Assembly: GCA_043721855.1 (NCBI GenBank) | Contig: JAYSPY010000047.1 | Span: 1-9,679, forward strand | Source: JACMNW01 sp043721855 | Lineage (GTDB): Bacteria > Pseudomonadota > Alphaproteobacteria > Rhodobacterales > Rhodobacteraceae | Direction of reading: 5' to 3' | DNA: 9,679 bases | The notes under the pieces: model-generated | The model's input: only the letters and a program-made list of their open reading frames with translations | Database searches by the model: none | What the model was told of the DNA's origin: nothing | Translations under genes and position numbers: made by a program | In this document: positions 1 to 7,275 of the stretch, in pieces | How the letters are laid out: every line of letters starts with the position of its first letter | Position numbering within the stretch: position 1 is the first letter of the stretch

Positions 1-1
1 T

Positions 2-544
2 GACGTCCTGGCCCTCGACGCCAAGATGAATTTCGACGACAACGCCCTCGGGCGCCATCCCGATATCCGGGCGATGCGCGACCTCGACGAGGAATCGCCT
101 CTCGAAGTCGAGGCCTCGAAGTACAACCTCAACTACATCAAGCTCGACGGCAACGTGGGCTGCATGGTCAACGGCGCCGGCCTTGCCATGGCGACGATGG
201 ACATCATCAAACTCTACGGCGCAGAACCCGCGAATTTCCTCGATGTCGGCGGCAGCGCGACCAAGGAACGCGTCGCGGCGGCGTTCAAGATCATCACGTC
301 GGACCCCAGCGTGAAGGGCATCCTCGTCAACATCTTCGGCGGCATCATGCGCTGCGACGTCATCGCCGAAGGCGTGATCGCGGCGGTGAAAGAGGTCGGC
401 CTTAAAGTGCCGCTGGTGGTGCGTCTGGAGGGCACCAATGTGGAGCTCGGCAAAGACATCATCCGTAAGAGCGGCCTGAACGTCATCGCGGCGGATGATC
501 TGAAGGACGGGGCCGAGAAGATCGTTAGAGCGGTTCGGGGGTAA
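2..544 (+). CDS. sucC: Succinyl-CoA synthetase beta subunit, 3' part (5' end outside the window)
   Basis: This is the C-terminal 180 residues of the ADP-forming succinyl-CoA ligase beta subunit. With SucD it makes succinate and ATP or GTP from succinyl-CoA in the cytoplasmic TCA cycle. The frame is open from base 2 (DVLALDAK then MNFDDNAL), so the internal ATG at 26 is not the real start. The full protein is usually near 400 residues, so a little over half is missing on the left. Recognisable family blocks are NFDDNALGRHPDIRAMRD, the glycine-rich LDVGGSATKERV and the NIFGGIMRCDVIAEG segment of the C-terminal ligase/CoA domain. The ATP-grasp N-terminal part is not visible. The stop TAA at 542-544 is followed after four bases by the next gene. 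The usual partner sucD does not follow directly, because a 141-residue unknown gene is interposed. The identification is secure. Confidence 0.96.
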   Translation, partial: DVLALDAKMNFDDNALGRHPDIRAMRDLDEESPLEVEASKYNLNYIKLDGNVGCMVNGAGLAMATMDIIKLYGAEPANFLDVGGSATKERVAAAFKIITSDPSVKGILVNIFGGIMRCDVIAEGVIAAVKEVGLKVPLVVRLEGTNVELGKDIIRKSGLNVIAADDLKDGAEKIVRAVRG

Positions 545-548
545 TGAG

Positions 549-974
549 ATGCCAGTTCTTATAAAAACTGCACCGCTTAAGCGGGAGCATCAAATCGGGT
601 CCATAGTTCGGTTCCAAGAGAAAGCTTATCGCGAACCAGTATTTGGAACTGGCGAGCATGCATTCATTTGGATTGATGGCGAAGGCAAAGGGGGCAAAGA
701 CTCAAGGTTGTATGCTCTAGGAATGGTAACCGAAGAGCCGACCTACGAAGATCCCAAACGCGCCGACACAAGCGTGCGCGTCAAAGTTGTCTTAACCGCA
801 ATCGAACCGGTAAGACCGCTTACGTACACACAGGACATTCTTCCGCATCGCGATGACCCTACTGATCGGGTGATGCATGCGTTGGCGGAAGTGATCTGCA
901 AGCATGCTCACAAGAAAGTGACGATGATCGGCCGTCCGGAAGCGGACGCCCTGAAGTCACGCTTCGATGAATAG
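549..974 (+). CDS. Unknown 141-residue protein inserted between sucC and sucD; weak PUA/EVE/ASCH-like resemblance
   Basis: I do not recognise this family. The protein is soluble, with no signal peptide or membrane segment. The middle (about residues 36-62) reads HAFIWIDGEG, a Gly/Lys loop, then RLYALGMVTEEP, followed by an alternating hydrophobic strand VRVKVVLTAIEPV at about 75-88 and a C-terminal helix rich in His and Lys. A strand ending in aromatic/Trp, a loop, 'lyAlG.V.eeP' and a further strand resembles the beta barrel of PUA-like domains (EVE, ASCH), which bind modified bases or RNA. This is a pattern impression only. Base composition differs from the neighbours: my count for 541-720 is 84 G+C of 180 (47%), against 38 of 60 (63%) in sucD at 1021-1080. 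It starts four bases after the sucC stop with no clear Shine-Dalgarno, so translational coupling is likely. It ends 10 bases before sucD. It looks like a horizontally gained gene placed without breaking the operon. Confidence 0.8.
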   Translation: MPVLIKTAPLKREHQIGSIVRFQEKAYREPVFGTGEHAFIWIDGEGKGGKDSRLYALGMVTEEPTYEDPKRADTSVRVKVVLTAIEPVRPLTYTQDILPHRDDPTDRVMHALAEVICKHAHKKVTMIGRPEADALKSRFDE

Positions 975-984
975 GGAAAAGCGA

Positions 985-1866
985 ATGTCCATCCTCGTCA
1001 ACAAAAACACCCGCCTGATCTGCCAGGGCTTCACCGGCTCTCAAGGCACGTTCCACTCGGAACAGGCCATCGCTTACGGCACCAAAATGGTCGGCGGCGT
1101 CACGCCGGGCAAGGGCGGCGAGGTGCACCTTAACCTGCCGGTGTTCAACTCCGTGCACGAAGCGCGCCATATCACCCAGGCCAATGCCACTGTCATCTAC
1201 GTCCCACCTCCCTTCGCCGCCGACTCCATCTTGGAGGCCATCGACGCCGAAATGGAGCTGATCGTCTGCATCACCGAAGGCATCCCGGTCTTGGACATGA
1301 TGAAGGTCAAACGCGCGCTCGAAGGCTCCAAATCCCGCCTGATCGGCCCGAACTGCCCCGGCGTCATCACGCCGGGGGAATGCAAAATCGGCATCATGCC
1401 CGGCCATATCCACAAGGCAGGTTCGGTTGGCGTCGTCTCCCGCTCCGGCACCTTGACGTATGAGGCGGTCAAGCAAACCACCGACCTCGGCCTTGGCCAA
1501 TCCACCGCAGTCGGCATCGGCGGCGACCCGATCAAAGGGTCGGAACATATTGATATACTTGAAATGTTCCTCGCCGACCCCGACACCCATTCCATCATCA
1601 TGATCGGCGAAATCGGCGGTGCCGCCGAAGAAGACGCGGCACAATTCCTCGCCGATGAAAAGAAACGTGGCCGCTGGAAACCCACCGCAGGCTTCATCGC
1701 CGGCCGCACCGCCCCCCCAGGTCGCCGCATGGGCCACGCCGGAGCCATCGTATCGGGCGGCAAAGGCGACGCGGAATCGAAGATCGAAGCCATGAAACGC
1801 GCAGGCATCGTGGTGGCCGACAGCCCCGCAGGTTTGGGCGAAGCCGTGATGAAAGCCATAGGTTAA
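985..1866 (+). CDS. sucD: Succinyl-CoA synthetase alpha subunit
   Basis: This is the CoA-binding, phosphohistidine-carrying subunit of succinyl-CoA ligase, the partner of SucC. At 293 residues it is normal for the family. The N-terminal CoA-binding Rossmann domain shows CQGFTGSQGTFHSEQAI followed by GGVTPGKGG. The middle carries NCPGVITPGECKIGIMPG and SRSGTLTYEA, the family signature region. GEIGGAAEEDAA and GRTAPPGRRMGHAGAI follow, and His251 in MGHAGAI matches the phosphorylated active-site histidine of the family. I chose ATG 985 (MSILVNKN) because AGGGAAAA lies just upstream and MSILVNKNTRL is the expected N-terminus. An in-frame ATG at 967 would add six residues, overlap the upstream gene by eight bases and have no ribosome binding site. 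The sulfotransferase gene begins 11 bases after the stop. The call is firm. Confidence 0.97.
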   Translation: MSILVNKNTRLICQGFTGSQGTFHSEQAIAYGTKMVGGVTPGKGGEVHLNLPVFNSVHEARHITQANATVIYVPPPFAADSILEAIDAEMELIVCITEGIPVLDMMKVKRALEGSKSRLIGPNCPGVITPGECKIGIMPGHIHKAGSVGVVSRSGTLTYEAVKQTTDLGLGQSTAVGIGGDPIKGSEHIDILEMFLADPDTHSIIMIGEIGGAAEEDAAQFLADEKKRGRWKPTAGFIAGRTAPPGRRMGHAGAIVSGGKGDAESKIEAMKRAGIVVADSPAGLGEAVMKAIG

Positions 1867-1873
1867 GGAGGCG
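1867..1873 (+). promoter_or_regulatory. Strong ribosome binding site of the sulfotransferase gene
   Basis: AGGAGGC lies directly after the sucD stop codon, and the adjoining A of TAA completes AAGGAGG. It sits a few bases before ATG 1878. This is a near-perfect Shine-Dalgarno sequence, clearly stronger than those of sucA or sucD, and it fixes the start of the downstream gene. Confidence 0.75.
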
Positions 1874-1877
1874 GAAC

Positions 1878-2621
1878 ATGCCCCTGTTTCGTGTAAATGG
1901 TCAGTTGCATTTCTTCGCCCACGTTCCCAAATGCGCGGGCACCTCGGTGGAGCATTACCTGCGCGAACGCTTTGGCGGGCTGGCATTTTATGACAATTCC
2001 CACACGCAGACGCCGCCCAATACCCGCTGGAACAACACCTCGCCCCAGCATATCGACATCGCGTCCTTCACCAAACTGATCCCCGAAAACTGGATTGCGT
2101 CATCCTTCGCCGTCGTGCGCCACCCGGTGAGGCGCGTGATCAGCGCCTACCATTTTCAGGCCGAGGTGGAGGGCAAACTGCAGGGTGAGCAGTCCATCGA
2201 CGATTGGCTGGCGGCTTGGATCGCATCCGCAGACACCAACGGTTTCCTGTATGACAACCACCTGCGCCGCCAAACCGAACTGGTGCCGGATGACGCGCAG
2301 ATTTTCTATCTGGAACATGGGCTTGATGGCGTGGTCACCTATCTTGATGCGCTGGCGGGTAATTCCAACGGCCCGCGCAGCATTCTGGCCGACAATACCC
2401 GCAAGGCAGGCGATAAGCCGGCAGTCCAACTGTCAGAAAACAGCATGGCGCTGATCGCAGACTATTACGCCGCAGATTTCACGCGCTTTGGCTATAGTCT
2501 CAACGACCCCAAACCCTTGGCCGCAAAAGACACCACCGCCAATGCCACGCCCCCCGGCCCGACCGAGGTCTTCGTGCGTCGCCTGAAACGCAAAATCGCC
2601 CGCAAACTTGGCACCTATTAA
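1878..2621 (+). CDS. Sulfotransferase-family protein (PAPS-binding type)
   Basis: This 247-residue cytoplasmic protein has the two hallmarks of the sulfotransferase-2 type fold. Near the N-terminus, HVPKCAGTSVEHYLRE (residues 15-30) matches the 5'-phosphosulfate loop, with Lys18 as the expected PAPS contact. Residues 78-91, AVVRHPVRRVISAY, match the 3'-phosphate site, with Arg81 and Ser89 as the conserved pair. Such enzymes move sulfate from PAPS to a sugar or other acceptor; the acceptor cannot be read from the sequence. The C-terminal tail is strongly basic (FVRRLKRKIARKLGTY), perhaps for membrane or polyanion contact. It is preceded by a strong ribosome binding site and ends 12 bases before sucA, so it should be co-transcribed with the TCA genes. 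From memory, a similar gene stands between sucD and sucA in several Rhodobacteraceae, suggesting long residence rather than recent insertion. The family call is confident and the function is open. Confidence 0.85.
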   Translation: MPLFRVNGQLHFFAHVPKCAGTSVEHYLRERFGGLAFYDNSHTQTPPNTRWNNTSPQHIDIASFTKLIPENWIASSFAVVRHPVRRVISAYHFQAEVEGKLQGEQSIDDWLAAWIASADTNGFLYDNHLRRQTELVPDDAQIFYLEHGLDGVVTYLDALAGNSNGPRSILADNTRKAGDKPAVQLSENSMALIADYYAADFTRFGYSLNDPKPLAAKDTTANATPPGPTEVFVRRLKRKIARKLGTY

Positions 2622-2633
2622 ACAGGTAACCCC

Positions 2634-5591
2634 ATGACCGACCAATCCCCGAACACCACGTTCCTTGACGGCCAGAATGCCGCCTATATCGACCAGCTCG
2701 CCGCCCGCCATGCGGCAGACCCTGCGTCGGTCGATGCCGGATGGGCCGCCTATTTCAAAGCGCTTGGCGATACCGAAGTGGATACCAAACGCCAGGCCGC
2801 TGGCCCGTCTTGGGCGCGCGCCGATTGGCCGCCGCAGCCGGTGGATGATCTGACCGCCGCGATGACAGGCGAATGGCCGATCATGGCCCCGGCCAAAGAC
2901 GCCCGCGCCGCTGGCGAAAAGATCGTCGCACGCGCCGCCGATCAAGGCGTATCCCTCACCGATGCGCAAATCCAGCGTGCGGTGCTAGACAGCATCCGCG
3001 CCATCATGATCATCCGCGCCTACCGCATCCGCGGCCACCTCGCCGCCGATCTTGATCCGCTTGGCATGGTCGACCGCAACACCCAGCCGGAACTTGACCC
3101 GAAATCCTATGGTTTTACCGACGCCGACATGGACCGCCCGATTTTCATCGACAATGTGCTGGGCCTGCAAACCGCCTCCATGCGTGAAATCATTGAAATC
3201 GTGAAACGCACCTATTGCGGCACTTTCGCTTTGCAATTCATGCACATATCAGACCCCGAACAATCGGCTTGGCTGAAAGAACGCATCGAAGGCTACGGCA
3301 AAGAAATCGCCTTCACCCGCGAAGGGCGAAAAGCCATCCTCAACAAACTGGTCGAGGCGGAAGGCTATGAAAAATTCCTGCACGTCAAATACATGGGCAC
3401 CAAGCGGTTCGGGTTGGACGGCGCGGAAAGCCTGATCCCCGCGATGGAACAGATCATCAAACGCGGTGGCAATCTGGGCGTGCGCGATATCGTCATCGGC
3501 ATGCCACACCGGGGCCGCCTGTCAGTTCTGGCCAACGTGATGATGAAACCCTACCGCGCCATTTTCAACGAATTTCAAGGCGGGTCTTTCAAGCCCGAAG
3601 ATGTTGATGGCTCGGGTGATGTGAAATACCATCTCGGCGCATCCTCCGACCGCACCTTTGATGGCAACACCGTGCACCTGTCGCTGACTGCCAATCCCAG
3701 CCACCTTGAGGCAGTGAACCCGGTTGTGCTTGGCAAGGTGCGCGCCAAGCAAGAACAATTGGGCGACAAAGACCGCACCCATGTTCTGCCCATCCTGCTG
3801 CACGGCGACGCGGCCTTTGCGGGCCAGGGCGTGGTTGCCGAATGTTTTGGTCTGTCGGGCCTTGTCGGCCATCGCACCGGGGGCACCATCCATATCATCG
3901 TGAACAACCAGATCGGTTTCACCACCGCGCCGTCATTCAGCCGATCAAGCCCCTACCCCACCGACATCGCGCTGATGGTCGAAGCGCCGATTTTCCACGT
4001 CAACGGCGATGATCCCGAGGCGGTTGTTCACGCCGCCCGCGTTGCCATCGAATACCGCCAGAAATTCCACAAAGACGCCGTGCTTGATATCTTCTGTTAT
4101 CGCCGCTTTGGCCATAACGAAGGCGACGAGCCGATGTTCACCAACCCCGCGATGTACACCCGCATCCGCAAACAAAAGACCACCTTGCAGCTATACACCG
4201 AACGTCTTGTTGCCGACGGGCTGATCCCCGAAGGCGAGATTGAAGATATGAAAGCCGCCTTCCAGGCCAAACTGAACGAAGAATTTGAAGCGGGCAAAGA
4301 CTACAAACCCAACAAGGCCGATTGGCTGGATGGCCGCTGGAAAAACCTCGGTACCAAAGACATGGACAATTACCAGCGCGGCGAGACCGCAATCAAGCCG
4401 GAAACCATGGCTGAAGTGGGTACGGCCCTGACCCGCGTGCCTGAGGGTTTCGATCTGCACAAGACCGTCACCCGCCAGCTGGATGCCAAAAATAAAATGT
4501 TCGAAACCGGCAAAGGCTTCGATTGGGCCACCGCCGAAGCCCTCGCCTTCGGCTCTCTCACCACCGAAGGCTTCCCCGTCCGCCTGTCTGGCCAGGATTG
4601 CACCCGTGGCACCTTCAGCCAACGTCATTCCGCCTTTGTCGACCAATCGACCGAAGAACGCTATTACCCGCTGAACCACATCCGTGCAGGTCAGGCCCGC
4701 TACGAAGTCATCGACTCGATGCTGTCGGAATACGCGGTCCTTGGCTTCGAATACGGCTATTCGCTGTCAGAACCCAATGCCTTGGTGATGTGGGAAGCGC
4801 AGTTTGGCGATTTCGCCAATGGCGCGCAGATCATGTTCGATCAGTTCATCTGCTCGGGTGAGGCGAAATGGCTGCGCATGTCCGGCCTCGTTTGTCTCTT
4901 GCCCCACGGCTACGAAGGCCAGGGCCCGGAACATTCGTCATCGCGTCTGGAACGCTTCTTGCAAAACTCCGCGCATGACAACTGGATCGTCGCCAACTGC
5001 TCCACCCCGTCCAACTATTTCCACATCCTGCGCCGCCAGATTCACCGCGATTTCCGCAAACCGCTGATCCTGATGACCCCGAAATCCCTGCTGCGCCACC
5101 CGATGTGCATCTCCGACGCGTCGGATTTCACCACCGGCTCCAGCTTTCACCGCGTGCTGTGGGATGATGCCCAGCAGGGCCATTCCACCGTGACCCTGAA
5201 ACCCGATGCAAAAATCAAACGCGTCGTGATCTGTTCCGGCAAGGTCTACTACGACCTGCTGGCCGAACGCGACGCGCGGGGCCAGAATGATATCTACCTG
5301 CTGCGGGTCGAACAATTCCACCCCTTCCCGGCGATGTCGCTGATCAAGGAGTTGGAACGCTTCAAGCAGGCCGAAATCGTCTGGTGTCAGGAAGAGCCCA
5401 AAAATCAAGGCGCATATACCTATATCGAGCCGAACCTTGAATGGGTTCTCACCCGCATCGGGGCCAAACACACCCGTGCCGCCTATGCCGGGCGCGATGC
5501 CTCTGCCTCGCCCGCCACCGGCCTTGCCAGCAAACACAAAGCCCAACAAGAAGCGTTGATCAATGACGCGCTGACCTTCAAAGGAAACTGA
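2634..5591 (+). CDS. sucA: 2-oxoglutarate dehydrogenase E1 component (thiamine diphosphate dependent)
   Basis: SucA decarboxylates 2-oxoglutarate with thiamine diphosphate and passes the succinyl group to the lipoyl arm of SucB. The 985 residues are longer than the roughly 930 of E. coli but typical of alphaproteobacteria. The N-terminus shows the E2-binding type start with NAAYIDQLAARHAADPASVDAGWAAYF. Catalytic and cofactor motifs are intact: IGMPHRGRLSVLANV with His292; HGDAAFAGQGVVAE with Gly391-Asp392 opening the ThDP/Mg motif; NNQIGF at Asn424-Asn425 closing it; and RRFGHNEGDEP at 490-500. The C-terminal transketolase-like half has LSGQDCTRGTFSQRHSAFVDQ, GYEGQGPEHSSSRLERFLQ, STPSNYFHILRRQ and WCQEEPKNQGAY. 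The start ATG 2634 has a weak AGGTAA upstream, and the protein start fits the family. The gene ends two bases before sucB. It appears complete and functional. Confidence 0.98.
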   Translation: MTDQSPNTTFLDGQNAAYIDQLAARHAADPASVDAGWAAYFKALGDTEVDTKRQAAGPSWARADWPPQPVDDLTAAMTGEWPIMAPAKDARAAGEKIVARAADQGVSLTDAQIQRAVLDSIRAIMIIRAYRIRGHLAADLDPLGMVDRNTQPELDPKSYGFTDADMDRPIFIDNVLGLQTASMREIIEIVKRTYCGTFALQFMHISDPEQSAWLKERIEGYGKEIAFTREGRKAILNKLVEAEGYEKFLHVKYMGTKRFGLDGAESLIPAMEQIIKRGGNLGVRDIVIGMPHRGRLSVLANVMMKPYRAIFNEFQGGSFKPEDVDGSGDVKYHLGASSDRTFDGNTVHLSLTANPSHLEAVNPVVLGKVRAKQEQLGDKDRTHVLPILLHGDAAFAGQGVVAECFGLSGLVGHRTGGTIHIIVNNQIGFTTAPSFSRSSPYPTDIALMVEAPIFHVNGDDPEAVVHAARVAIEYRQKFHKDAVLDIFCYRRFGHNEGDEPMFTNPAMYTRIRKQKTTLQLYTERLVADGLIPEGEIEDMKAAFQAKLNEEFEAGKDYKPNKADWLDGRWKNLGTKDMDNYQRGETAIKPETMAEVGTALTRVPEGFDLHKTVTRQLDAKNKMFETGKGFDWATAEALAFGSLTTEGFPVRLSGQDCTRGTFSQRHSAFVDQSTEERYYPLNHIRAGQARYEVIDSMLSEYAVLGFEYGYSLSEPNALVMWEAQFGDFANGAQIMFDQFICSGEAKWLRMSGLVCLLPHGYEGQGPEHSSSRLERFLQNSAHDNWIVANCSTPSNYFHILRRQIHRDFRKPLILMTPKSLLRHPMCISDASDFTTGSSFHRVLWDDAQQGHSTVTLKPDAKIKRVVICSGKVYYDLLAERDARGQNDIYLLRVEQFHPFPAMSLIKELERFKQAEIVWCQEEPKNQGAYTYIEPNLEWVLTRIGAKHTRAAYAGRDASASPATGLASKHKAQQEALINDALTFKGN

Positions 5592-5593
5592 TC

Positions 5594-6841
5594 ATGACCA
5601 CCGAAGTCCGCGTCCCCGCCCTTGGCGAAAGCGTCACCGAGGCCACCGTCGCCACCTGGTTCAAAAAGGTAGGCGACGCAGTAGCGGTAGATGAAATCCT
5701 GTGCGAATTGGAAACCGACAAGGTTTCCCTCGACGTGCCCTCCCCCGTTGCCGGCGTCCTCGCCGAAATTGTCGCTGCCGAAGGCACCACCGTCGCCGCA
5801 TCGGCCCTGCTGGCGCAAATCACCGAAGGCGCGACTGCCACCGCAGCCCCGGCGAAGGCGGCGTCAGCCGCCCCGGCGCAGGCCGGGGCCTTCTCCGCAG
5901 CCAAAAAAGACATCGAAGACGCCCCCTCCGCCAAAAAAGCCATGTCTGAGGCAGGCCTATCCCGCGATGCCGTCACCCCATCCGGCAAAGATGGCCGCGT
6001 AATGAAGGAAGACGTGGCCGCGGCCGCAACCACCCCAGCCGCCGCAATCTCCCCGGCGCAGGTAGCGATAGCTACCCCGGCGCAGGCCGGGGCCGCCCCC
6101 GCCGCCGCCATCCCCCGCGCCCCCGTCCCCGCCGACGATGCCGCCCGCGAAGAACGCGTCAAGATGACGAGGCTTCGCCAAACCATCGCCCGCCGCCTGA
6201 AAGACGCGCAAAACACCGCCGCTATGCTGACCACCTATAACGAGGTCGACATGTCGGCGATCATGGCCCTGCGCACCGAATACAAGGACGTGTTCGAGAA
6301 AAAACACGGCGTCAAGCTTGGCTTCATGTCGTTCTTCGTCAAAGCCTGCTGCCATGCCCTGCAAGAAGTCCCCGAAGTGAACGCCGAAATTGACGGCACC
6401 GATGTGGTCTACAAAAACTTCGTCCACATGGGCGTGGCGGTCGGCACCCCCTCCGGCCTCGTCGTCCCCGTGGTGCGCGACGCCGATCAGATGGGCTTCG
6501 CCGCGATTGAAAAGAAAATCACTGAACTAGGGTTACGCGCCCGCGACGGCAAACTTTCCATGGCCGAAATGGCGGGCGGCTCCTTCACCATCTCCAACGG
6601 CGGCGTCTACGGCAGCCTGATGTCGTCGCCCATCCTGAACCCCCCACAATCCGGCATCCTGGGCATGCACAAAATCCAGGACCGCCCGGTTGTGGTCGCA
6701 GGCCAAATCGTCATCCGCCCGATGATGTATCTGGCGCTAAGCTACGATCACCGCGTGGTGGACGGCAAAGGAGCCGTGACGTTCCTCGTGCGCGTGAAAG
6801 AGGCGCTGGAAGATCCGCGGCGGTTGTTGATGGATTTGTGA
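5594..6841 (+). CDS. sucB: Dihydrolipoyllysine-residue succinyltransferase (2-oxoglutarate dehydrogenase E2)
   Basis: SucB is the E2 core of the complex. Its lipoyl arm accepts succinyl from SucA and transfers it to CoA. Domains in order: a lipoyl domain at residues 1-76, with Lys43 in ETDKVSLDV as lipoylation site; an Ala/Pro linker at about 77-108; the peripheral-subunit-binding domain at about 109-143 (SAKKAMSEAGLSRDAVTPSGKDGRVMKEDV); a second Ala/Pro linker at about 145-185; and the catalytic domain, closing with SYDHRVVDGKGAVTFL, where His386 and Asp390 are the expected active-site pair. The length (415) is normal. AAGGAAA precedes ATG 5594. The oddity is in the linkers: each contains an in-frame copy of the palindrome CCCCGGCGCAGGCCGGGG plus an upstream half copy, encoding PAQAGA or related octapeptides (for example SPAQVAIA, TPAQAGAA). 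An ATA isoleucine codon in the second repeat is unusual for this GC-rich gene. Function should be intact because the repeats avoid the folded domains. Confidence 0.97.
   Translation: MTTEVRVPALGESVTEATVATWFKKVGDAVAVDEILCELETDKVSLDVPSPVAGVLAEIVAAEGTTVAASALLAQITEGATATAAPAKAASAAPAQAGAFSAAKKDIEDAPSAKKAMSEAGLSRDAVTPSGKDGRVMKEDVAAAATTPAAAISPAQVAIATPAQAGAAPAAAIPRAPVPADDAAREERVKMTRLRQTIARRLKDAQNTAAMLTTYNEVDMSAIMALRTEYKDVFEKKHGVKLGFMSFFVKACCHALQEVPEVNAEIDGTDVVYKNFVHMGVAVGTPSGLVVPVVRDADQMGFAAIEKKITELGLRARDGKLSMAEMAGGSFTISNGGVYGSLMSSPILNPPQSGILGMHKIQDRPVVVAGQIVIRPMMYLALSYDHRVVDGKGAVTFLVRVKEALEDPRRLLMDL
5847..5890 (+). repeat. Palindromic repeat in the first sucB linker (half copy, 12-base spacer, full copy)
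   Basis: A half copy CCCCGGCGAAGG (5847-5858), a 12-base spacer CGGCGTCAGCCG and a full palindrome at 5871-5888 (arms CCCCGGC and GCCGGGG, loop GCAG) lie inside sucB, giving residues APAKAASAAPAQAGA. The spacer with its flanking bases forms a second hairpin, GGCGGC-GTCA-GCCGCC. The locus matches 6051-6094 at 37 of 44 positions. It sits between the lipoyl and subunit-binding domains. It could also be an ordinary Ala/Pro octapeptide duplication, but the exact 18-base identity to noncoding copies at 7392 and 7567 favours a shared element. Confidence 0.75.
6051..6094 (+). repeat. Palindromic repeat in the second sucB linker (half copy, 12-base spacer, full copy)
   Basis: The layout is the same as at 5847-5890: half copy CCCCGGCGCAGG (6051-6062), 12-base spacer TAGCGATAGCTA and full palindrome 6075-6092. 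It encodes SPAQVAIATPAQAGA, between the subunit-binding and catalytic domains and in the same reading phase as the first copy. The spacer hairpin is GGTAGC-GATA-GCTACC. Relative to the first locus two base pairs of this stem differ on both sides (C-G to T-A and G-C to A-T), so pairing is kept although the amino acids change. Confidence 0.75.
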
Positions 6842-6845
6842 GAAG

Positions 6846-7229
6846 ATGGACATTACATCTGCAATACGTGTCGCGATAATTGTCGCGGCAATCGCTCTGT
6901 GTTCCTCAGTCGCATCTGCCGAAGCGTTTGACTTGCAATGCAAATCAAGCGCTGGTGGATCTTTTGCTATTAAGATCGATATCGCAGGAGGTATTCTTTA
7001 CGACCTTCCGAGCAGTTATCCCATCGTCGAAACTACGTCTCAACAAATTACTGCAATCGGTCGCGATGATCCTAATTCAAAAACGGGCGGAACAGTCTGG
7101 ATTATAGATCGCACATCAGGCGAATTCGTTAGAAGTTCTGCGGGATGGTTTTGCGATGGCGACTCGTGCAAATCAACCCATTTAGACAATTTCGCGCTAA
7201 AGGGCACATGCCAGAGAAGCGCTTTCTAA
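6846..7229 (+). CDS. Small secreted protein of unknown function, four cysteines in the mature part
   Basis: The 127-residue product starts with a signal peptide: a short N-region with Arg8, a hydrophobic core VAIIVAAIALCSSV, and ASA before Glu26 as a likely signal peptidase I site. Cys19 is preceded by Leu, so it does not make a good lipobox. The predicted periplasmic or secreted part of about 102 residues has four cysteines (32, 103, 108, 122), enough for two disulfides, and alternating short strands (FAIKIDI, TVWIIDRTSGEF). I do not recognise the family. The gene follows the sucB stop by four bases. Its only ribosome-binding-like bases, GAGAAG, abut the ATG, so coupling to sucB translation is likely. 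Hand count for 6901-7080 is 82 G+C of 180 (46%), far below sucB, which suggests horizontal origin. The G-rich repeat region begins some 45 bases after its stop. I am confident that this is a real gene because of the signal peptide, but not about its function. Confidence 0.7.
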   Translation: MDITSAIRVAIIVAAIALCSSVASAEAFDLQCKSSAGGSFAIKIDIAGGILYDLPSSYPIVETTSQQITAIGRDDPNSKTGGTVWIIDRTSGEFVRSSAGWFCDGDSCKSTHLDNFALKGTCQRSAF

Positions 7230-7275
7230 GTGCGCGGGCGTAACTTTGCATGACTCCCACCTACCATACCCGTGG

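Noticed and set aside
26..28. ATG at 26 as the start of sucC
   Set aside because: The frame is open to base 2 and encodes conserved sucC residues upstream of this Met, so the gene begins outside the window.
967..984. Upstream ATG of sucD at 967
   Set aside because: It overlaps the preceding gene, lacks a ribosome binding site and adds MNREKR not seen at the family N-terminus; ATG 985 is better supported.
859..1986. Long minus-strand reading frame of 375 codons opposite sucD
   Set aside because: It lies antisense to an intact sucD and a real sulfotransferase gene, has no recognisable domain, and is a common by-product of GC-rich third positions.
4938..5549. Minus-strand 203-codon frame opposite sucA
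   Set aside because: sucA is intact and conserved through this stretch; the antisense frame shows no family features.
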